Shown here: positions 58,401 to 64,000 of the stretch, piece by piece
Position numbering within the stretch: position 1 is the first letter of the stretch
Layout: each line of letters starts with the position of its first letter
Assembly (NCBI GenBank): GCA_030847615.1
Contig: JAUMIR010000005.1
Span: 215,682,645 to 215,746,644 of the forward strand
Source: Gambelia wislizenii
Lineage: Eukaryota; Chordata; Lepidosauria; Squamata; Crotaphytidae
DNA length: 64,000 bases
Direction of reading: 5' to 3'
The notes under the pieces: model-generated
Database searches by the model: none
What the model was told of the DNA's origin: nothing
What the model saw: only the letters and a program-made list of their open reading frames with translations
Made by a program: the position numbers and the translations under genes

Positions 58401-58602
58401 TTACTAGAGCACCCAGCATCCACAGAAGCTGAAAGTTCCAGAGAGTGGAAGAAAGCTTTGTGGACGACAGATCAGAGCAAGCTGTTTGTGCTGCACTGAT
58501 AAGCCTCGTGAGTAAATCATTTTGTGTTTTGCTTAAGCCCAGACGGGTCGGCTGTGCATACTCAGAAGGACTGTGTCAAATTGAGTCACTGCACAAATCA
58601 AG

Positions 58603-61600
58603 ATGGAAATTCTAAAGTTTAGTAAATTAAATAGAAACAACTACTCTACCTGGAAGATTTATGCCCAATCTCTACTAGTAAAGGAAGGTCTGTGGTCAAC
58701 AGTTGAAACAGGGCTGGCAGCCGATGCTGATGAAGCCACTAAAGAGAGAGATAATAAAGCAAAAGCCTGTCTTTATCTCATGCTTGAAGAAGACTTGATT
58801 AATGACGTCAGAGATAAAACGTCCGCCAAGGATGTGTGGGATACCTTGCAGAGATTACACACTCCTTCAACTGCTTTTGCAAAAATGCTATGGTCTAAAA
58901 GAATATACAGGCAAAAGATGGCTAAAGGGCAGTGTGTGATAGAACATTTAAAAATAATGCAAGATTTGTTTGTGCAAGCTGAACTGAGGGGAGTGCAAAT
59001 TAGCAAAGAGCAGCAATGCTACATTTTAATAGAATCGCTAGACTCTTCGTGGGACAACATAACGAACAGCTTGCAGAACTTGCCAGAAGCTGAGCTTAAT
59101 AGAGACTTAATTGTGGCCAGAATACTGGAAGAGAACCAGAGAAGAATGTCTGAGCAGGGTGACTCAGCAAGCTTAAAGACTGTGCCAAAACAACAAACAA
59201 CTCCTGTCTGGCGAACGCAGGAGGAAGCAGCCTCTACAAGGGAGCAACGGAGGTGCTTTTATTGTAAGAAGATTGGTCATCTGCAGAGACATTGTAAACA
59301 TTTTGCAGCTGAGAGACGCAAGCAAGCAGAGAGCAGATGGCAGCCGCGGCAGTATCAAAAACAGTCCAGACCTCCATTTTTGAGGGACAGTGGTAATAAG
59401 AAGGGGGTTGCAACCATGATTAAGGAAAAACAAAAGGCAAATTCTAAATGGCTAGTTGATTCAGGAGCCTCATCTTCGATGTGTAATGATATAAATTTAA
59501 TAAGTAATAGAAAATCAGCTAATGTAAATACTGTAGTTTTGGCTGACGGGAAAGAGCTAAGTACTGTAAATCAAATGGGTACTGTGTACATTCCAGGGCT
59601 AAAAGAGAATTTTAATGATGTCTTACATGTAAAGGAGTTAGAAAATAATTTGTTATCAGTAAGTAGATTAACAGAAAGAGACTACACAGTCATCTTTGAA
59701 AAGAACATGTGTAAGATAAAACTGAATGGGGAATTGCGTGGCATAGGTTTGAAAAAGGACAAACTTTATTATTTGGAGGACAATATTGATAGCTACAGGG
59801 TTGAAGAAGCTAATAACATAGAAAATATTCCAATCCACAAAGACTGCATACACGAGCTTCACAGAAAATTCGGCCATGCAAGCTTCAAATGTTTAAAGAA
59901 TTTAATCAGTATGTGTCCAGATTTAAAAGTTGCTGAATGCAAAAACCACTTAGATTGTACGGTATGTCATCAGGTAAAGGTCAGAGCTTTTCCAGTAGCT
60001 AAGAAAACAAAAAGAATTGCTCAAAGACCATTTCAGTATGTACATGCAGATGTCGCCCAAGCTAATTGCTTGTCCTTAGGGGGAAGCAAGTATTTCCTAG
60101 TAATTGTTGATAGGTATACAAGGTTTGCATTTGTGAGAATAATGAAAAACAAATCTGACGCTGGGCAAAGTTTAAAAGCATGGGTAAGAATGGTGGAAAG
60201 ACAATTTGATAGCAGAGTAGGCACCATCATTACTGATAGAGGAGGAGAATTTTTAAATAATCAATTGTTTAACTGGTTTCAAAAGGTGGGAATAAGGCAT
60301 GAAACTACAAACCCTGCTTGTCCTAGTGAGGATGGGTTAGCAGAAAAGAAAATACAAGATATAAAAAGAATTACTGCTTGTATGATGGCAGATGCAGGCG
60401 TGAAAGATAGTTTTTGGGCAGAAGCAACTTTGACTGCAATACATATCAGTAACAGATTGTATCATTCAGAAATTGAAGACATTCCCTACAGGGTATTGTA
60501 TGGGAGAATGCCAAATTACAAGTACTTAAGGGTTTTTGGACAATTTGCTCATGTTTACACACCTGCTTGTTTCAGGAGGAAAGGAGAACCCAAAAGCAAA
60601 AGGCTTAGGTTTTTGGGGTATTCTGGAAATAGCTACAAGTTTCATTTGGGAGGAAAACAAGTGCAGTATTCTAGGTCTGCAAATTTTGAGAGACATGCTG
60701 GTTGGGACAAACTGCATGCCAATAAAGAAGTGTTTTTGAGATTAGGGAGTTCAAATGAGCCAGAAGCACAAACTGAACCAATCTCAGGAAACGGAGGGGT
60801 TTCAGTTAAGCAGGAAGCATCACCTAGCAGCAGTGGTAGTTCTTCCGATGATGAGATAGCATCTAGGCCTACTACTACTCGAATGACTGAAGACAAGAGA
60901 TTTAGTCATAGAACTACAACTCCCAGTAGAGAAAGTGAGGATGAAAGAGACAGAACAGCAGATTTTATTCCCAGGCGTAGTCATAGAGTTAGAAAGCCTC
61001 CAGATAGGTTTGTTGTGACAAAGGCAAGAGCTTGTTTAGCAGTAGAGGAGCCTGAAAGTTTTGAAGAATTGGAAAGTTATCCTAGTGAAGAACAGGAAAG
61101 ATGGTTTGATGCAATGGATAATGAGTTTGGTTGCCTGGTAAATAAAGATGTTTTTGAAATTGTTGACAGACCCAAAGACAAGAAAGTAATTGGTTGTAAA
61201 TGGGTATACAAAAGGAAAGAAATGCCAGATGGAAGTATCAAATATAAAGCTAGGTTAGTGGCTAAGGGTTTTGCGCAACAGCAGTATGAGAACTATGATA
61301 AGACATATTCTCCAACTGCAAAGCCAGAAAGTCTGAGAATGGTTCTAGCTGTAGCAGTAAAAAGGAATTTAGTTGTAGAACATTTTGATTTTGAGACAGC
61401 TTACTTGAATGCGGTTCTGAATGAAGAAATATTTATGGAGCAGCCACAAGGTTTCGAAGAAAATGGTAGTCAGAGAGTATATAAATTAAAGAAAGCGTTG
61501 TATGGTTTAAAACAAAGTGCCAGAGCGTGGAATCTGTGCATCAATGATGAGCTAGTTAAGCTAGGTTACAAGAGGAGCATTGCAGATGCTTGTGTTTATA

Positions 61601-62568
61601 CAAAAGGAGACATAGTATTAGTGATTTATGTAGATGATTTGTGCGTAGCAGCAAAGTCAAAACAGGAAATTGAGTCAGTAAAAAGAGAATTGTCTGAGAA
61701 GTTTGTTTTGAAGGACTTAGGTGTATTGAAGTCTTATTTAGGTATTTGCGTTGAATGGACAGAAGAAGGACATTGTTTATTAAGTCAGAGAAATAAAATT
61801 GAAAGACTGATTGAAAAGTGTGGATTACAGAATGCAAAAATAGTAAGAGCTCCAATGACAACTGGTTTTGTGTCTGAGGAAACAACTAGAGCGTTTGAGG
61901 ACAAGATTCTCTTCAGAAGTATAATAGGATCTTTACAATTCATATCTTGCCACACCAGACCAGACATTTCTTATGCTGTAAATGTATTGTCTAGAAGGGT
62001 TAATGATCCAAAAATTGAAGACTGGACAGCGGTAAAACATTTATTGAGATATATGAAAGGAACCTTAGATAGGAAATTGATTATAAGAAGCAGTAGTTCA
62101 GATCTAGATTGTTATGTAGACAGTTCATTTGCATCAGAATTAGGAGACAAGAAGTCAGTTACAGGAATGATAATTAAATATAGTGAAAGTCCAATAGTTT
62201 GGAGAAGTAGAAAACAAACTAATGTAGCGTTAAGCACAACAGAAGCAGAATTCGCTGCTTTGAATGAGATAGTAAATGAGGTACAGTGGATTAAGCAATT
62301 GTTAAATGATTTAAATGAAAGTTACAAGATACCAGTGGAAATTCTGGAAGATTCACAGTCATGCATAGCGATGGCTGAAACTGAAAGTTTAAAGAACAGA
62401 ACAAAATATGTTGGTGTAAGATATCAAAATGTGCGAGACATGGTTCAGAAGGGTGAAATAGAATTGAGATATATAGAAACACAACACAACATAGCAGATT
62501 TGTTCACAAAAGCATTGACAGCAGAAAAACATGAAAGGCTGACACAAATGGTTGGAATGACATTGTAA
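58603..62568 (+). CDS. Copia Gag-Pol polyprotein (1321 aa, intact)
   Basis: Single frame with no stop or frameshift; the ATG has A at -3 and G at +4, a strong Kozak context. In order: copia-type Gag N-terminus (residues about 1-200); CCHC zinc knuckle CFYCKKIGHLQRHC (218-231); aspartic protease D-S-G at 286-288; integrase zinc domain H420-H425 and C452-C455; integrase core D483, D545, E581, with exactly 35 residues between the last two; reverse transcriptase from about 864, first catalytic Asp at 929, YVDD at 1009-1012; RNase H with D1173 and the TEAE motif ending at E1216. Gag is joined in frame to Pol, so Gag excess must come from proteolysis, splicing or RNA control. Codon use is AT-rich. 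All catalytic residues I can place are present, so the product is probably functional. Confidence 0.97.
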   Translation: MEILKFSKLNRNNYSTWKIYAQSLLVKEGLWSTVETGLAADADEATKERDNKAKACLYLMLEEDLINDVRDKTSAKDVWDTLQRLHTPSTAFAKMLWSKRIYRQKMAKGQCVIEHLKIMQDLFVQAELRGVQISKEQQCYILIESLDSSWDNITNSLQNLPEAELNRDLIVARILEENQRRMSEQGDSASLKTVPKQQTTPVWRTQEEAASTREQRRCFYCKKIGHLQRHCKHFAAERRKQAESRWQPRQYQKQSRPPFLRDSGNKKGVATMIKEKQKANSKWLVDSGASSSMCNDINLISNRKSANVNTVVLADGKELSTVNQMGTVYIPGLKENFNDVLHVKELENNLLSVSRLTERDYTVIFEKNMCKIKLNGELRGIGLKKDKLYYLEDNIDSYRVEEANNIENIPIHKDCIHELHRKFGHASFKCLKNLISMCPDLKVAECKNHLDCTVCHQVKVRAFPVAKKTKRIAQRPFQYVHADVAQANCLSLGGSKYFLVIVDRYTRFAFVRIMKNKSDAGQSLKAWVRMVERQFDSRVGTIITDRGGEFLNNQLFNWFQKVGIRHETTNPACPSEDGLAEKKIQDIKRITACMMADAGVKDSFWAEATLTAIHISNRLYHSEIEDIPYRVLYGRMPNYKYLRVFGQFAHVYTPACFRRKGEPKSKRLRFLGYSGNSYKFHLGGKQVQYSRSANFERHAGWDKLHANKEVFLRLGSSNEPEAQTEPISGNGGVSVKQEASPSSSGSSSDDEIASRPTTTRMTEDKRFSHRTTTPSRESEDERDRTADFIPRRSHRVRKPPDRFVVTKARACLAVEEPESFEELESYPSEEQERWFDAMDNEFGCLVNKDVFEIVDRPKDKKVIGCKWVYKRKEMPDGSIKYKARLVAKGFAQQQYENYDKTYSPTAKPESLRMVLAVAVKRNLVVEHFDFETAYLNAVLNEEIFMEQPQGFEENGSQRVYKLKKALYGLKQSARAWNLCINDELVKLGYKRSIADACVYTKGDIVLVIYVDDLCVAAKSKQEIESVKRELSEKFVLKDLGVLKSYLGICVEWTEEGHCLLSQRNKIERLIEKCGLQNAKIVRAPMTTGFVSEETTRAFEDKILFRSIIGSLQFISCHTRPDISYAVNVLSRRVNDPKIEDWTAVKHLLRYMKGTLDRKLIIRSSSSDLDCYVDSSFASELGDKKSVTGMIIKYSESPIVWRSRKQTNVALSTTEAEFAALNEIVNEVQWIKQLLNDLNESYKIPVEILEDSQSCIAMAETESLKNRTKYVGVRYQNVRDMVQKGEIELRYIETQHNIADLFTKALTAEKHERLTQMVGMTL

Positions 62569-62590
62569 GACACATACAATATTTTATTTC

Positions 62591-62599
62591 GGAGGGGAT
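62591..62599 (+). promoter_or_regulatory. Polypurine tract of copia element
   Basis: GGAGGGGAT lies directly before the TG of the 3' LTR, 22 bp after the Gag-Pol stop. A purine run here is the expected primer for plus-strand DNA synthesis. Confidence 0.85.
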
Positions 62600-63255
62600 T
62601 GTTAAGGAAAATGCAACATGGGACATACAGTGAAAGAAATAAAATATGTATGTGAAAGTCACAATGACTAAGCAAGAGCAATTATGGGGCTACACAGGTG
62701 AAACTGCTAATGTAATCTAGAAGGCCTGAGAGCCAAGGACAGAGGTACTGAATGCAGATTGGAAACACCTGAGAATCATTAAGTGTACAAGGTGAAATGT
62801 TGAAATACATGGGTTGGTCTTAGGCATGGATGGAACTATGTGGACCAATCAGAATGGAAGTACACACCCACTGGGTGGAAACTAATTAGTGGGTGGTGAT
62901 AAACAATGGCTATAAAATTGCAATGTTTGCCAATGTATTGTGGTGTGGAGTAGAGGTGGTGTAGTGTATAGAGATTGTGATTTGTTGACCATATAGTATA
63001 TTTATATAGAAGAATAAAGTAGGTTTTATATAAAGCTACTGAGTTGCCTGAGTGAATCCTGGAGACGTTTTGGAGACACCTGGAGAAGAGTGAGAAGGCT
63101 TGGAGAGTTTGTCAGGATCTTCAGCCTATTCTCTGAAACTCTGCTGCTTTGGAGGGAAGCATTAACCACTGATCTAAGCTGGTTGGCTCTGCTGCATAAC
63201 AAGGTGGTGAGTTTGAGCCAGAGGTGAAGAGCTACAACTCCCATCATCCCTGACA
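62600..63255 (+). repeat. Copia element 3' LTR
   Basis: 656 bp, same length as the 5' LTR and without differences on direct reading. AATAAA at 63013-63018 would serve as the polyadenylation signal of the element's transcript. It ends CA, followed by the right target-site copy. Confidence 0.96.
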
Positions 63256-63260
63256 TAAAG
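63256..63260. repeat. 5-bp target-site duplication, right copy (TAAAG)
   Basis: Exact match to 57724-57728 at the outer edge of the 3' LTR. Confidence 0.95.
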
Positions 63261-64000
63261 TAATAATGTCAGATCTATTTAAGAGTCTTATCTCTCTTAC
63301 AGTAGTTAAAAAATGGATACCAGATGCTGTAGAAGTCTTTTTCTCTCTTAACTCTGCCATTAACTTTTCCACACCCATAATCCAGAACATTTGTCTCAGT
63401 CGTTTAGTCTCAGTGATGATGGTTAGGAGGCAGCTGAGTGATTCCCAGTTATTAATGTCACCCTTTTAGTTGCTAGCAGCAGCAAATTTACCAACTTTTA
63501 TCAATCCTTATTGGTTGTCTCCTTTTTGAGTAAGCTCAGAATGATATATATGCGGGCGAGATCTGAAGGTTCTAATCACAGATTATGTTCCCTGGAAATA
63601 GCGCTTCACTTTTGGACATTATAGGAAGATGTGATCTTATCTTCACTTTTCTCACACTGCCTTTAACTCTAAAGATTACCAGCACTAAAAGTCATATAAA
63701 GGATAATTAGACTTGCTTTGTCAATTTTCCAAATTCTACCCAGTCTCAGAAGCAGCCAGAACAGACTGAACAGGCACTGGTTGTTTGGGGAACATTTGGT
63801 GTAAGCCCTGTACTATTATCAATCTGCTATGTCTAGTACACTTAGCAATAGTGACAATTTCTCATTAGTCCTATGTTTACATAATACATTGGTGGAGGAT
63901 TATGATCACCTTGCTTAGCCTTGCTATCTCAACATGCCAGGCATCCATAGGATGGACAGCACATTTGCACAGGGTATCTACATTTGTTGACACCAACATT
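63261..64000. other. No recognised feature; right flank of copia element
   Basis: Joins directly to the left flank once the element and one TAAAG copy are removed. Non-coding, nothing recognised. Confidence 0.4.

Larger units (their letters stand above)
57729..63255 (+). mobile_element. Intact Ty1/copia LTR retrotransposon
   Basis: A complete 5527-bp element: 656-bp 5' LTR, primer-binding site, 218-bp leader, one Gag-Pol frame, polypurine tract and 656-bp 3' LTR. Both LTRs begin TG and end CA, and I found no difference between them when reading both in full. The element is bounded by the 5-bp direct repeat TAAAG. The order protease, integrase, reverse transcriptase, RNase H is diagnostic of Ty1/copia (Pseudoviridae-type) and excludes Gypsy or retroviral families, which place integrase last. 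There is no envelope-like frame. Identical LTRs imply a very recent insertion, because LTRs are identical at integration and then diverge. The pristine frame contrasts with the decayed LINEs nearby. Confidence 0.97.

Noticed and set aside
1..64000. CRISPR arrays, operons, bacterial-type regulatory sites
   Set aside because: No regularly spaced repeats, no prokaryotic gene organisation; the window is clearly vertebrate nuclear DNA.

Overview
The window reads as nuclear DNA of a squamate reptile, probably an iguanian-type lizard. This is an inference from the repeat mix: CR1 LINEs with the ATTCTATG-type 3' end, L2-like LINEs with TAA or TAAA tails, tRNA-derived SINEs ending in a Bov-B-like 'ACTTGAAGGCACACAACAACAA' tail, a 5S-rRNA-derived SINE, Tigger-like and hAT-like MITEs, a DIRS-type fragment and a Ty1/copia element. 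There is no operon structure. I recognise no host protein-coding exon. Long open frames either belong to retroelements or are GC-rich shadows in a CpG island. The window is best seen as intergenic or intronic sequence around one CpG-island promoter.

Layout. 0-5 kb: unique AT-rich DNA with a near-perfect 48-bp-arm hairpin at 483-586, then two minus-strand CR1 copies (2443-3329, 3609-4969). 5.5-10.7 kb: dense repeats, namely a 5S SINE fragment, Tigger-like MITEs, an unclassified repeat split by a 926-bp palindromic MITE, a tRNA SINE, an L2-like LINE with a candidate target-site duplication, and a 670-bp hAT element. 10.7-23 kb: mostly unrecognised DNA with an L2 fragment, a candidate LTR, a minus-strand DIRS-type reverse transcriptase remnant, SINEs, and an old diverged CR1/L3-like LINE. 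23.3-25.1 kb: a strong CpG island with two good minus-strand splice donors, the only sign of a host gene. 25-38 kb: SINEs, L2 tails, an old CR1 carrying both a younger CR1 and another repeat, and a 250-bp foldback. 38.2-41.6 kb: a nearly full-length but broken plus-strand CR1 (esterase-type ORF1, endonuclease, reverse transcriptase, 3' end). 42.5-44.4 kb: a younger minus-strand CR1 whose 5' junction carries a 33-bp exact copy of DNA 640 bp away. 44.4-57.7 kb: mostly unrecognised DNA with a candidate solo LTR, a Tigger-like MITE and a 5S-rRNA-derived SINE. 57.7-63.3 kb: an intact Ty1/copia retrotransposon.

The copia element is the standout. Its two 656-bp LTRs show no difference on base-by-base reading, it is flanked by the 5-bp duplication TAAAG, and it has one uninterrupted 1321-codon Gag-Pol frame with protease, integrase (DD35E), reverse transcriptase (YVDD) and RNase H motifs. 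Its primer-binding site is complementary to the anticodon stem-loop of initiator tRNA-Met rather than to a tRNA 3' end, which is the half-tRNA priming known for Drosophila copia. It looks like a very recent insertion of a potentially autonomous element of a superfamily that is scarce in amniotes.
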